Assembly: GCA_023212695.1 (NCBI GenBank)
Contig: JALCCG010000153.1
Location: 1-53,616 of the forward strand
DNA length: 53,616 bases
Direction: 5' to 3'
Source of the DNA: Sporisorium sorghi
Taxonomy: Eukaryota > Basidiomycota > Ustilaginomycetes > Ustilaginales > Ustilaginaceae
Part shown: positions 1 to 9,343 of the stretch, in pieces
Numbering within the stretch: position 1 is the first letter of the stretch
Layout of the letters: every line of letters starts with the position of its first letter
Notes under the pieces: model-generated
Told to the model about the DNA's origin: nothing
Database searches by the model: none
What the model saw: only the letters and a program-made list of their open reading frames with translations
Position numbers and translations under genes: made by a program

Positions 1-40
1 CTCCCAAGATCACAACTTAGGAATCACAGCACTGAGTCTA

Positions 41-60
41 AACACTCAGCACTGAGTGTT
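41..60. repeat. Perfect 9-bp inverted repeat (2-nt loop)
   Basis: The arms AACACTCAG and CTGAGTGTT are exact reverse complements separated by CA. An 11-nt direct repeat (cagcactgagt at 27-37 and 47-57) overlaps it. It lies just downstream of the stop of the recombinase-like frame at 146. It could be a transcript hairpin or part of an element end; the sequence alone cannot decide. Confidence 0.8.
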
Positions 61-145
61 GTAAGTCATATCTGTGTACTGAATAACTGACGCCGACTTC
101 TGTACATAAGTCGACGACCTAGCTTTATTTTCCAAATACCTGCTG

Positions 146-2050
146 CTAAATGTCGTCCAGAGCCTGTCGGTTGCTGGACACTTCTCCCTCCTTTGCAGCT
201 TTCCTCTGCTGATACTTCTCTGCCTCTTTTCTCCTCCAGGCTTCCGGATCTTTGTCTTTCTGCTTTCGATACGACTCGGACCTCTTCTTCTTGTATCCCT
301 CTGGATCTTCTGCCTTCTTCTTGGCAACGAACTTGGCATCAGCCTCCTTCTTCTTCTTCCGGTTCTCCGGATTGGCCTTCCTCTTCTGCCAAGATTTCTT
401 TGTACTCTCAGCATTCTTGGCCCTCTCTGCTTCCTTCTCCTCCTCGGTCTTTTCCTTCGCCCTAGCCTTCTTCCGTTGATATGCGGCGGCGGACAACTTC
501 TTCTGATGCTCCCGCCTCTCTTCCAGCTGCTCCTCTGTCAAGCTGTCCTCCAACCTCTGCAGCCACATCGCCTTCATCTTCCTCTTCAGCGCTGGTGGAC
601 GCTTAGAGGAGTGAATGATGGTCTTGTTGCCCTGCTTGGCCTTGAGTTGCAGGACGTCGGGGCGGAAGCGGACATAGAAGAGGTTGAGAGACGGATCGGG
701 ACGCTGGATGTCGATGTCGTCCATGCCCGACACCGTTTCGGGCAAGTAAGGCACGACGTGATCCAGCTTGTCCTCGTCGGCGGGGGTGATCGCCTTGACG
801 TAGGATCCATCGGCTTGATGGAAGATCAAAAAGTGATGGAGATTGACCAGATGGCAAAGATAAGCTCTCTGACCAGCATCGTCGTTGTTCCATTCACGGT
901 TGCAATTGCGAACGGAACAGATGAGACGCTGTTCGTCCAACGTTGTGGGCAAGCGACGATAAACCTGGAAACGTTTGACGAGAGGGACTTCAGCAGTGGT
1001 GGCGGCGCTGCTGCTGGAGGTGTGGTGACTCGCACCCTCGTTGGCGTCGGCAGCAGGAACCTCGACAAGGCCGACCTCGAAAAAGTGCGAAGCCAAGTGA
1101 TCCAGGAACTTGCACGTATCGACAAAGACGTCCAACTTGCCGCCGCCCAGCTCGGGACCATCCTTGCGCATCGAGGAGCACCTGATGGTGCTGGTGCCAT
1201 ACCAATGCGTGTTGGCGTCGGCATCGGGGCTTTTATGCCAGTCCTGCACCATGCATGAGGCGAGCGGGCAAACATAGAACGAAGCTTGCTTGAACTGCTG
1301 GAAGCTCTTGGTCCTGTGCACACAGATATGGTCAAAGTCCATATCTATGGCCGAGCGCTCGTCGTACAGCTGGCGGTAGCAGTTGATGGCATGGGATGCT
1401 TCCTCCAACGGAATGAGTTGGAGGCAGCTAAAGCAGCAGAAATGCTCGTGTTTGGCCTTCAAACAATTGTTGTAGATCGTAAAAGCATCGGCAGGGTGAA
1501 CGGCGTGGTTGGCTGGCATCTGGTCCAGATGGAAAGACTCGTTGCAAGAGGGACATTGGTGAGAGGCACCACGCAGTATCCAATCGAGCAATTTGGCATC
1601 CGAACCCTGATGAATCCTGTCATCATCGAAGGGATGGACCTGCTGAGCGAGGGAAGTTGACGACACAGGATCGGCGCTGGTGAGGGTGAGCAAGAAGCTC
1701 AACGCCTCCGAGAAGGGCCGCTTCCTACCGCTGTTGATCTTGGTGAACGTCTCAACAATCGCGTTCGAAATGGCGGTGGGAACGTCGGTGCAGTCATTGG
1801 AGCCGTCACCTGGCTGTTCGATGTGGTCGTGCAGACGGCGCAGCAGTGAGCGAGCCTCGTTCATCAACACAGGTTCGATGTCGGCAGGGTCGGGTAACGT
1901 CATCACCGCACCGTTCTCGTCGAGCGCTTGCTGCACACGGTCAGAGAACTTCGCCTTCCCACCCACAGCTGTACGTCGAGTGTCCGTTGAGCCAACAGTC
2001 GGCACATAGACGTAACGAGATAGGTCCTTATTGTGACTGAAGTGCCCCAT
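146..2050 (-). CDS. C-terminal half of a DUF3435/FluG-like tyrosine recombinase, with zinc-finger-like and Lys-rich tail
   Basis: The frame has 634 codons. Its first residues, MGHFSHNKDLSRYVYVPTVG followed by STD, match the tyrosine-recombinase box around the catalytic His and the nucleophilic Tyr (GH...Y) as seen in fungal DUF3435 proteins. Downstream are Cys/His groups (CPSC and CCFSC near residues 165-215, then a C-x4-C...H-x4-H stretch near 400-430) and a highly charged tail (about 490-625) with repeated KKK and DPE elements, probably nuclear. The frame is continuous with the segment upstream (2066-3181), broken only by a TGA at 2066-2068, so the Met at 2050 is probably not the original start. 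A frameshifted relative lies at 33522-34520. The family call rests on motif order and is inference; alone this ORF would lack the N-terminal catalytic part. Confidence 0.6.
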   Translation of the reverse strand: MGHFSHNKDLSRYVYVPTVGSTDTRRTAVGGKAKFSDRVQQALDENGAVMTLPDPADIEPVLMNEARSLLRRLHDHIEQPGDGSNDCTDVPTAISNAIVETFTKINSGRKRPFSEALSFLLTLTSADPVSSTSLAQQVHPFDDDRIHQGSDAKLLDWILRGASHQCPSCNESFHLDQMPANHAVHPADAFTIYNNCLKAKHEHFCCFSCLQLIPLEEASHAINCYRQLYDERSAIDMDFDHICVHRTKSFQQFKQASFYVCPLASCMVQDWHKSPDADANTHWYGTSTIRCSSMRKDGPELGGGKLDVFVDTCKFLDHLASHFFEVGLVEVPAADANEGASHHTSSSSAATTAEVPLVKRFQVYRRLPTTLDEQRLICSVRNCNREWNNDDAGQRAYLCHLVNLHHFLIFHQADGSYVKAITPADEDKLDHVVPYLPETVSGMDDIDIQRPDPSLNLFYVRFRPDVLQLKAKQGNKTIIHSSKRPPALKRKMKAMWLQRLEDSLTEEQLEERREHQKKLSAAAYQRKKARAKEKTEEEKEAERAKNAESTKKSWQKRKANPENRKKKKEADAKFVAKKKAEDPEGYKKKRSESYRKQKDKDPEAWRRKEAEKYQQRKAAKEGEVSSNRQALDDI

Positions 2051-2065
2051 GTTCTCGGCAATATG

Positions 2066-3181
2066 TCAGCCAGAGATGTTGTCCTTCAAGATGCTCTTGA
2101 AGGCAAACGAGATGCAGAAGTTCTTGGAACTGATCGTGTGAGAAAAGCCAAGGCAGTCACACATGATCCACATGGCTCTGCGTAGATGACTGGTCATCAT
2201 CGGCTTGTGGAACTTGCTGTAGGCCGGCTTGTCTGCAGGATGACGGAGAGCTCGGTTGGCGTTGGTGGCCACGTCGGTATGAGGCTTGAAGGCAGCGGTC
2301 CGACCGTAAAGGAAGACGGGAGTGTCCACAAACTCGTCCTTGACCATGAAGACTTAGTGGTGCTTGCCGCGACGCAGCAAAGACCTTCCAAGCTCGTGAT
2401 CGGAAAAGAGCATGCGCAGCTCCTCCGGGAAGACCCCCTGCGCGATGCCCAGGGCCACGAGGGTGAAGACCGGATCACGACTCCTGGGTTGGTCCTCTCA
2501 GGTCGCCATGGTGTTCATCTGGAATTTGAGATCACCATAGCGACCCGACAGCTTGGACGAGTTACAGCTGACGTTGAGCAGGAACTGCGGCCGGCCTGTA
2601 TCCGAGTAGCCAATGAATCCGACCTCGACCATTCCCCAGCGAAGGTACCAACCTTCTTCGCCTTTCCGACGACTGTCCTTGTCAAGCCAGGAGGTGATGT
2701 GCCTGCCGAGCTCATGCAAGAACATGATGATCAGGTGAATGGAGAGCAGGTTGACGATGGAGTGCGCCCCACAGTTTGAGCCGACATCATGGGCAGCCGC
2801 ACTCCAGACCGCACCTCGAAGGGCAGCGATGTGATCGTCGGTGATCCACCGCTTCTTGCGTTGACCGGTCGGATAGAGGCGTTTGTGGCGTGCAAGGTGA
2901 TTCATGATTTTGAGGACACTCTCGCGGAAGCCGTCCTCGAACTTGAGATTGCGGATCGCAAAGTGGCGGATGATCGAGTCCAGCCTCTTCTTGATCGAGT
3001 TCAAGGAGAGAGGGGTGGTATCAGGACGGGGTTGGATGATATTGGCGATCCGAAGCTCCTCAGCCGTTAGTACAGAGCCAACGTCTGCGCCAAGATCATC
3101 CTCTTGGTCGACAGACTCGTCCTCGCTGTCTGCTGTCGGCACGAACTCATCCTCCGAGTCGTTCATGAGGGGGTGTACCAC
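2066..3181 (-). pseudogene. N-terminal half of the same recombinase-like gene, interrupted by in-frame stops
   Basis: Reading from ATG at 3181, the frame runs 227 codons to TGA at 2498-2500, then TAA at 2354-2356 and TGA at 2066-2068. All three stops share one frame with the 634-codon ORF that follows. Coding character continues through each stop: a SAM-like helical N-terminus, YLRWGMVEVGF (like the domain's LkWgDiel segment), RDPVFTLVALG, DTPVFLYG, and then GH...Y. An Arg in LGRHITSW may be catalytic Arg I. The expected second Arg (RR of the YDLRRG-type box) is not visible in this frame, where FCISFAFK is read. No GT-AG pair is needed to restore the frame, which argues for nonsense mutations rather than introns. 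The acidic N-terminus (DSEDE, QEDD) is preceded by an inverted-repeat cluster. An active protein is unlikely without readthrough. Confidence 0.6.
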
Positions 3182-3263
3182 ATTGTATCATGTAGGTGAT
3201 GCAGTAAACAACATGGTGGTGCTCTAAGTGGCATAAACAACTGCCAGGTATGTGACAAAGCAC

Positions 3264-3388
3264 AATCCATGGATTACTGGTCTGTGGTGCTTGCTGACTG
3301 CTTAGCAATTGCATGAGACTGCATGCAAATTGCTGATGCACATACCCAATCCCAGTGATGGATTGGTTAGCAAGACTGCAAAGTCTTG
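3264..3388. repeat. Cluster of four inverted repeats upstream of the recombinase-like gene
   Basis: Four symmetric elements lie within 125 nt: a 12-bp palindrome AATCCATGGATT (3264-3275); a TTGCATG/CATGCAA stem extended by AGCAA on one side and TTGCT on the other with a one-base bulge (3304-3334); CCAATCC/GGATTGG with a 7-nt spacer (3346-3366); and CAAGACT/AGTCTTG with a 4-nt loop (3371-3388). They lie 80-200 nt upstream of the recombinase-like start at 3181. The symmetry is seen directly; a role as recombination site or promoter element is inference. Confidence 0.75.
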
Positions 3389-4021
3389 GGCGACCATGTA
3401 TTCCAACACTTCTCGGCGGCCCGCAAGACCGCATCAAGGATTATTATTGCGCTCTGACGGCCGGACTCCCTTAGCCCCGCGGTGACGCAAGTTTGCGCTG
3501 AGTATGGAATGAACACCGTCCTGAAAGTAATGCGCTCCATGGTAAGTCCTCTCGTTTCCGCTAGCTGGCTTTTGTTGACGCTCAGGGTACTTCTATCGCT
3601 TTGCTTCTTTCGACCGACTCGCTCGTAGCGCATCCACTAGGGGACCGTACTGTACGTGGTCGACGACGCTGCGCTTCAGCTTCCCAACGACGACCGCCGC
3701 AACTCTCGCGCCTCAAGACTCGCTCAAGAACTGTCCAAAGACTCGTCCGAGATTGAAAAGTCTTCCGCTCGATCGCATTGTTCCGCTTGATAGTCTTGGT
3801 CGTAGCGCCGTTTCGATATTTTGCTGAACATGGCAGACGGCGCTGCGCTAGGGCTTCGTTCCGACGACTCATGTGAATCTCACGCTCAAGAATCGGTGCA
3901 ATCTTGCCGTCCTGCGTGTCTCGTACTCGAAAGTATCTCAGTTGTCTCGTGTGAATGCCACCTGCGATTGTGACTGTGCGACCGTCTAAGTATTCCACAA
4001 ACTTGTGCTTGAGCGACGACA
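3389..4021. other. Intergenic stretch, no supported gene
   Basis: An Arg-rich open frame on the minus strand (3582-4022) has no recognisable domain and looks like composition-driven open sequence. It contains two loosely similar segments (LEREIHMSRRNEALAQRRL and LERVLRRESCGGRRWEAEAQ), suggesting an old imperfect tandem duplication. Nothing else was identified. Confidence 0.5.
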
Positions 4022-4034
4022 AGCTGAGTGTATC

Positions 4035-4112
4035 TCAAACCGGAGCTCTCCACAATCTGAACCCGTGGATCGTCGACCTGACGACCTCATCGCCGGGAGC
4101 CTCCGGGAACAC
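4035..4112 (-). pseudogene. 3'-terminal scrap of an EFM7-like methyltransferase gene
   Basis: The minus strand encodes VFPEAPGDEVVRSTIHGFRL followed by WRAPV and TGA, almost identical to the last residues and stop of the EFM7-like domain ending at 51837. By eye 66 of about 78 nt match (about 85%), and most differences are at third codon positions; M-to-V and D-to-A are the protein changes. Similarity stops abruptly at the stop codon on one side and upstream of VFPE on the other. No methyltransferase motif I is seen in any frame nearby, so this is a truncated copy, probably of a diverged paralogue. It lies about 345 nt past the 3' end of the RNase T2 gene. Confidence 0.8.
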
Positions 4113-4455
4113 CGGAACGCTGCTCCTCAGATTTGTGATTGAGGGCTGTGCCGAAGAGCTCGGCACAGCGAGGGACGCACGGTTACGGGCTGGCGCTCGA
4201 GCCGGATACGCCTCAGCCTCCTGCAGGGACGTCGACACGCACAAGAAGCTGAACAGTCACTCAGGCGAGGATGCGACTGTACATCAAGGTAGTGACAAGG
4301 ACACTCGACGTGGCTTGCCGGCACCAGCAAGCGCTTGGCCAGGCCTCATTCGCTCAAAGCACGTTCGCGGAATCGCACGTATTTCAGATTGATACAAAGT
4401 TCATTGCACAGCATGGCGCATTCGAACTGGATGGGCGCGCTACTTGTACTCTACA

Positions 4456-5522
4456 TCAAGGCTTGGGAAGGTACCTCAAGCTAGCAGGGCACGTCGACTT
4501 GGTCGTCGACTCGACGGCCTCGTAACGACCAAAGTTGACGCTTCCAGCCACATTGAAAAAGTACCAGAACTCGTTCATTTCGCCCTTCCTGTTGCAACCG
4601 ACGAAGGGCGTCGCACCGTGGAAGTCCGTGAGCGACTGCTGCACTTGGGCGAGCGTGTAGTTCTGCGTGCTGCTGGGGACGATTCCGGAAGCGGCGAGGA
4701 TGTCGTACGTGGGCAGCTCGGCGAACTTGTGTGCGATCTGGCGGAAGTAGTTGAGCACCGCGTAGTCGGGCTGGCTGATCCAGGGGAGGTCGGGCTGGCA
4801 CGAGGGGCGCATCGTCGTGTAGCAGCTGTTGAGCGTCGTCGTCATCAGAAAAAAAAAAAACAAAAAAAAAAAAAAAAAAACAACAACACCATCAAGACGA
4901 TGGTTTCTCGTCAGCTTCTATCGCTCCGGATCGACTCTTTCTACATCCTGGTGCTGGGGAAGGGGGCATAAACGATGGGCAACCTTCCGTGCTTATTATA
5001 CTCGTGGGCGAGGAAGCTCGTGCTGTTGCCATTGAGATCCTTGAAGTACTTCTGGTAGTACGCGTACAACGCCGGATCGTACTTCTGCATGACCGCCACG
5101 ATCTGCTCTCCCGTGTACTCAGGGATCCCACTAATCGCCGAGCAGAACTGCGGATAGGTGCCGTCGCAGTAGTCGGGCCACAGACCATGAATGGTCGTCG
5201 AATTCGCAGGACCATTGTTGGCGGGGTTTGGGGCGTTGGTGGTCCAGAACTGCGTGCTGAGGATGAGGCCGGACTGCTTGCCGCCTTGGACGAGGGCGCC
5301 GTTGAAGCAGCAGTTGGCGCAGCTGTTGGCAGGGATGTAGTATGAGGCATGGCAGGAGAGCTGGGAAGAGGCACGGGCGCACGCGGCGACGGACTGGCCT
5401 TTGGCGGCAAGTTGCCCGCCGAGTGCAGAGAGGTCGCCGGAGAGCTGGCGCGCGGAGTTGGCGGCAACGGCGATGGCGGCAGCAGAGGCGAGGACAGCGA
5501 GGGTGGCGGCGGTGAACTTCAT
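4456..5522 (-). CDS. Secreted RNase T2 family ribonuclease, two exons
   Basis: The CDS is complement(join(4456..4825, 4984..5522)), 302 residues. A signal peptide is evident (MKFTAATLAV, then an Ala-rich core, cleavage near residue 20-23). The conserved boxes are IHGLWPDYCDG (CAS I, His112) and HEYNKHG (CAS II, His173, Glu174, Lys177, His178). The 158-nt intron (GTTGCC...AACAG) splits the second box; splicing gives KHGSCYTTM, the expected family continuation, and keeps the frame. Without splicing exon 1 stops shortly after the box. Multiple Cys residues fit the disulfide-bonded secreted fold, and NST and NYT are N-glycosylation sequons. The family cleaves single-stranded RNA through a 2',3'-cyclic intermediate; in smut fungi such enzymes have been linked to use of extracellular RNA. 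A TATA-like element lies 76-83 nt upstream of the ATG. Confidence 0.92.
4849..4880. repeat. Homopolymer A tract (A12-C-A19) inside the RNase T2 intron
   Basis: It is seen as T on the coding strand, upstream of the AACAG acceptor, where it acts as an extreme polypyrimidine tract. Length is likely to vary between strains or through sequencing error; being intronic, such variation would not alter the protein. Confidence 0.9.
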
Positions 5523-5597
5523 CGTTGACAGGAGAAGGTGTAGGATGCGGTGGCGATGGCGAGAAGGGAGACGAAGTGCAAGTAGTCGGGGAGGAGG

Positions 5598-5605
5598 CTT
5601 TATAT
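5598..5605 (-). promoter_or_regulatory. TATA-like box of the RNase T2 gene
   Basis: ATATAAAG on the minus strand lies about 80 nt before the ATG at 5522, a plausible core promoter position for a regulated fungal gene. No other core element was identified. Confidence 0.5.
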
Positions 5606-6484
5606 CATTCCACGATCAAGGTGTGAACAGGAACGTTTCTTCTTGACCAAGAAGACCCAAAGGGTTCGTCCATCTTCAGCTCGCCAAGCCTCTCTCACTG
5701 CCGGCACAGTCCCTTCCTCGGCTAGCAATGCGTTGGTCTCAGTTACGAAGTGTCCGGTTCGTTCCTGCTGCTCACAGACGCAAGCAGCGACACCCTCACC
5801 AAGCATAAGCAGGTGAGCTGCATGACAAAGCGCACACTGGTTGACACGTTCCTGCTATCTCGCATACACCACCTCCTTCCCCCGTGCGCGGAATATGAAG
5901 GGCCGCGCAAACTGAAAGGGTCTCTCGGTCATGCATGAACGCAGCCGCGCTAAAGTGATTTTCAGAAGAACTCGTTGTTCGGAAGGCACACGGCCGAACT
6001 GGACAAGCCAAGCCCGCAAGCCACTTTTCGAAACTTTTTCCTTCTAAGCCGCCTCGCTTAGCAGTCGACTCGCTTCTCTGATACGAAGAGTTGCGCCCAG
6101 AGATGACCGCGAGTTGTGTGCGCGCGCTCTTGGGCAGGTTGAGAAGGAAAATCCCATTTTTGAAATGCCGCCCAAGCGAGAAGCTCGTAGAGGCAGAAAC
6201 TGTCCACGTTCCTTCCAATCCCTCGGCGTGGGGCGGTCGTGCGGAAGCTCCATCCCCGGCCGCCGTTCATACCTTACGCTGCCCAGAGACGTTCACGTTC
6301 TGTGTGCGGCATCTCCGTGCATCCGCACAGGCTTGCTTACTGTCACCCCCGCCGCACGCTGCAGCCACAACGTGTGCTTCGATCTCAACCTCGCTCGAGC
6401 AGGCTCTTCTGGTTCACACAACCCCCCACACAAACAGTCGCATCACTCTTGCTCAAGCACTTCATGCATTGCTAAAGACGTCGC
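5606..6484. other. Intergenic region between RNase T2 and MSH2
   Basis: It is the upstream region of RNase T2 and the downstream region of MSH2. Short open frames on both strands have no recognisable domain. No RNA gene or repeat was seen. Confidence 0.6.
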
Positions 6485-9343
6485 TCAAAAGCTCTCGAGC
6501 ACCTTTGCCGCCCAAGCATTTGCCTCGATGCCAGGTCGAAACTCGTCAACCACCTGCCTCAACTCTTGCAGCTCCGCCTCAGGGTCTGCGGGTCTTGGCC
6601 GCTTCGCATCCTTCCTCCCGCTACGCTCGGCCCACGTTGTGAGAAACTCATCGATCAACTGTGCCCCCTGCTTGGTCACATCCTCGGGCAAGCTATCGAG
6701 CACCGAAGTGCCCTGCTCGTCCTCCTCATAATCCTCCAGCTCCTCCGCTTTTCTCTTGGCCAGAGCAATCACCGACGGCGGGAAGTTGGCCAGCTCAGCG
6801 ACATTGATACCCAAGCTCTGGTCGCTGATGCCCGGCTGCACCTTATAGAGCAGCGTAATGTCGCGGTCCTGCCTGGAGCCGCCCTCTTTCTGCTTTACGT
6901 GCGCCACCACGTGAAGGTTGCGCACGTGCGGCTGCTGCGACGCCAAGTTGGTGAGCTCGTGGAAGTGTGTTGCGAACAGACACTTGCATCGGACGTGCGT
7001 GGCGATCCATTCCGAGATGGCCCACGCCAGGCCAAAGCCGTCGTACGTCGAAGTGCCGCGTCCGAGCTCGTCGATGATGATGAGCGAGTCGACCGTGGCC
7101 GTTTTGAGGATGGTGGCGGTTTCGAGCATCTCGGCCATGAACGTAGACACGCCCTTGAGCTGGCTGTCGCCGGCGCCGACACGGGCGAGGATGCAGTCGA
7201 ATACGGGCAGCTTGGCGCCCTCTGCTGCAGGGACAAAGCAGCCGATCTGCGCCATCAGCGCGATGACGCCGACTTGGCGGATGTAGGTCGACTTGCCGCC
7301 CATGTTGGGACCCGTGATGACCAGGAACTCCGACTTGCCGCGCACCATCTCGGTGTCATTCGGAATGAACCTGACATCATCCATCACCTCCAGACAGGCA
7401 TGTCTTGCCTCGCGCAGATCGACGTCTGCGTTGGTGCCCTTCTCGCTCACGGCCGGCTTGACATAAGGGATGGGTGCGTTGTCCGAGACGTGCGCAAAGC
7501 TGACAATGACGTCGAGATGGGCCAAGACGACATTGAGCTTCTCCAGAGGTGGACAGTAGGACGATGCGATTTGGATCACCTCTTTGACGAGACCGCTCTG
7601 CGATCGGCTGTAGCGTTCCGAAAGGTCCTTGAAGTCGTTGGCCAAATCGCGCAGAGCCTCGTTGGTAAAGTAGAGACCGCCTTTGACCGTGGCAATGTCC
7701 GAGTAGCCCTTCTTGTTGCGTACGAGGCCTGCATCGGTGCGCGTGACTCGCAGGCAGTAGCCGTACACGTGGTGGTTTTCGAGATGCAGCTTCTTTTCAG
7801 TGTCCACGCGAAGCTCTTTGCCCGCCAGGCGGTGCTGTTCATCGAGCTTGTCGCGCGTGTCGTCGAGCGCCTCTTTGATCTGACGCAGGTTGTCGTCGAA
7901 ATCGGGCTTGATGACAAAGTTGTGCTGCGCGAGCTCGTCAAGATCCAGCGTGGCTTCGACCAGCTCGGTCAACTTGACAAGCGCCGTCGAGTGAAGCTGG
8001 AAAGGTTCGATGTAGGTGTCGGCCAACAGCTGCGAGTGTTCTTCAGAAGGAGCGTCGAGGTCGGCTAGGGTCTGGATGAGGCCAGGCAGCCTTAGAACAG
8101 CCTGATAGACTCGCACGACGTCCTCCAAAGTGGCGACGCCTTTTTGGAAGCGCTTACTGATGCGATGCATGTCCGGCATGAGTTTGAGATAGTCGTTCTG
8201 GATGAGCTGGCGCACAGCGTTGTCATTGACAAAAAGCTCGACCAAGTTCTGCCTCTCTTGGATAGCGTGAACGTTGACCAGAGGCTGCTTGAGCCATTGG
8301 CCCAAGAGTCGCTGTCCCTGACCGGTACGGCAGCGGTTCAAGAGACCATAGACGCTTGTGTTTTTGCTCGAGCCTGTCTGGCCTGGCTCGGGAAAGAGGT
8401 TGAGAGCGCGAAGGGCAGAGTTGTCGAGACGGAGGTATTGCGAGAGGTCGTGCGTGCGGATGGTATACTGGCCAAAGTTGGACTCGTCGGTGAGGAGGGC
8501 GAGGAAGGTGATGAGCGCCGAGGCAGCGGACATGGCGACCTTGAGATCGAGCTCGGGGATGGTGACGCCGGACGACTCTTCCTTGAGCAATCGACGCAGA
8601 TCCTGATCGATGTTCTTTCCCGAAAAGTCGGCTCTGCGGTTGTCAAACATGACGACGCCGCACTTTTCGATGACCTCGCGGAGCTTTTTGAGGTCGACGT
8701 CGGCGCACTTGTCGTCTTTTGGCAAAATGCATTCCTTGACACCGAGCTGGATCATGAGCGACTCCGTATTGCTGAAGAGATCGTTCTCGGCGTATTCGGT
8801 GACGCAGAGCTCGCGATTGCTAGCGTCGGCAAAGGCGGCGCCGATGGTCTTGACGCCGTCGCGGGTGGTGAGCTTGAGCGCCATGACGATGGGCGACGAG
8901 ACAATGTCGGCATTGGCAAAGATCATGTCTTCCATCTGCTGCAAGTTGCCGGGAGAGGCTTGCTTGATGACGGTCCATTGATTGTTGCGCTTGCCGCCTG
9001 CGTTTGCGTAGATCTCGACGCGCATCTGGCGTGTGGTGAGTGCTTCGCGAAGGAAGTTTTTGGCGGCTGCGACGCTGAGCGTGACGGAGGGCAAGCCCTT
9101 GTCCTTGCCACCGCTGCCGAGGTATTTGAGTGCGGAGTGGGTCTTGAAGACGAGGTTTGCGATGAGAATGGCATCGTCGCCATGCGCCGAGTAAAAGTCG
9201 GAACGATCAAAGAGACGCAAGGTTCCTGGTGCTGGTTTGGGCATCGACTTGAACGTCTGGCAGAAGGAGCTCTCTGCGGCGTTGTCCAAGCCGAGGTCAG
9301 GCTTTTCGGACGTGGACGGACCATCGTACATGAGACCCGACAT
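6485..9343 (-). CDS. MSH2: DNA mismatch repair ATPase MSH2
   Basis: The protein has 952 residues, matching the family length (yeast 964). MutS architecture is complete: mismatch-binding and connector domains, lever and clamp region, and a C-terminal ATPase with Walker A TGPNMGGKST (about residue 675) and Walker B IIIDELGRGTSTYDG (about 755), followed by LFATHFHELT. The N-terminus lacks the Phe-x-Glu mismatch wedge of MSH6/MutS, as expected for MSH2. MSH2 pairs with MSH6 or MSH3 to recognise mismatches and small loops in the nucleus. The start at 9343 gives MSGLMYDG, a typical short N-terminus. The gene is intronless. It is transcribed in the same direction as the YkoF/Ecm15-like gene upstream. 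Confidence 0.98.
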   Translation of the reverse strand: MSGLMYDGPSTSEKPDLGLDNAAESSFCQTFKSMPKPAPGTLRLFDRSDFYSAHGDDAILIANLVFKTHSALKYLGSGGKDKGLPSVTLSVAAAKNFLREALTTRQMRVEIYANAGGKRNNQWTVIKQASPGNLQQMEDMIFANADIVSSPIVMALKLTTRDGVKTIGAAFADASNRELCVTEYAENDLFSNTESLMIQLGVKECILPKDDKCADVDLKKLREVIEKCGVVMFDNRRADFSGKNIDQDLRRLLKEESSGVTIPELDLKVAMSAASALITFLALLTDESNFGQYTIRTHDLSQYLRLDNSALRALNLFPEPGQTGSSKNTSVYGLLNRCRTGQGQRLLGQWLKQPLVNVHAIQERQNLVELFVNDNAVRQLIQNDYLKLMPDMHRISKRFQKGVATLEDVVRVYQAVLRLPGLIQTLADLDAPSEEHSQLLADTYIEPFQLHSTALVKLTELVEATLDLDELAQHNFVIKPDFDDNLRQIKEALDDTRDKLDEQHRLAGKELRVDTEKKLHLENHHVYGYCLRVTRTDAGLVRNKKGYSDIATVKGGLYFTNEALRDLANDFKDLSERYSRSQSGLVKEVIQIASSYCPPLEKLNVVLAHLDVIVSFAHVSDNAPIPYVKPAVSEKGTNADVDLREARHACLEVMDDVRFIPNDTEMVRGKSEFLVITGPNMGGKSTYIRQVGVIALMAQIGCFVPAAEGAKLPVFDCILARVGAGDSQLKGVSTFMAEMLETATILKTATVDSLIIIDELGRGTSTYDGFGLAWAISEWIATHVRCKCLFATHFHELTNLASQQPHVRNLHVVAHVKQKEGGSRQDRDITLLYKVQPGISDQSLGINVAELANFPPSVIALAKRKAEELEDYEEDEQGTSVLDSLPEDVTKQGAQLIDEFLTTWAERSGRKDAKRPRPADPEAELQELRQVVDEFRPGIEANAWAAKVLESF

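Noticed and set aside
3582..4022. 146-codon Arg-rich minus-strand frame between the recombinase locus and RNase T2
   Set aside because: Low-complexity composition, no recognisable motif; only a faint internal repeat.
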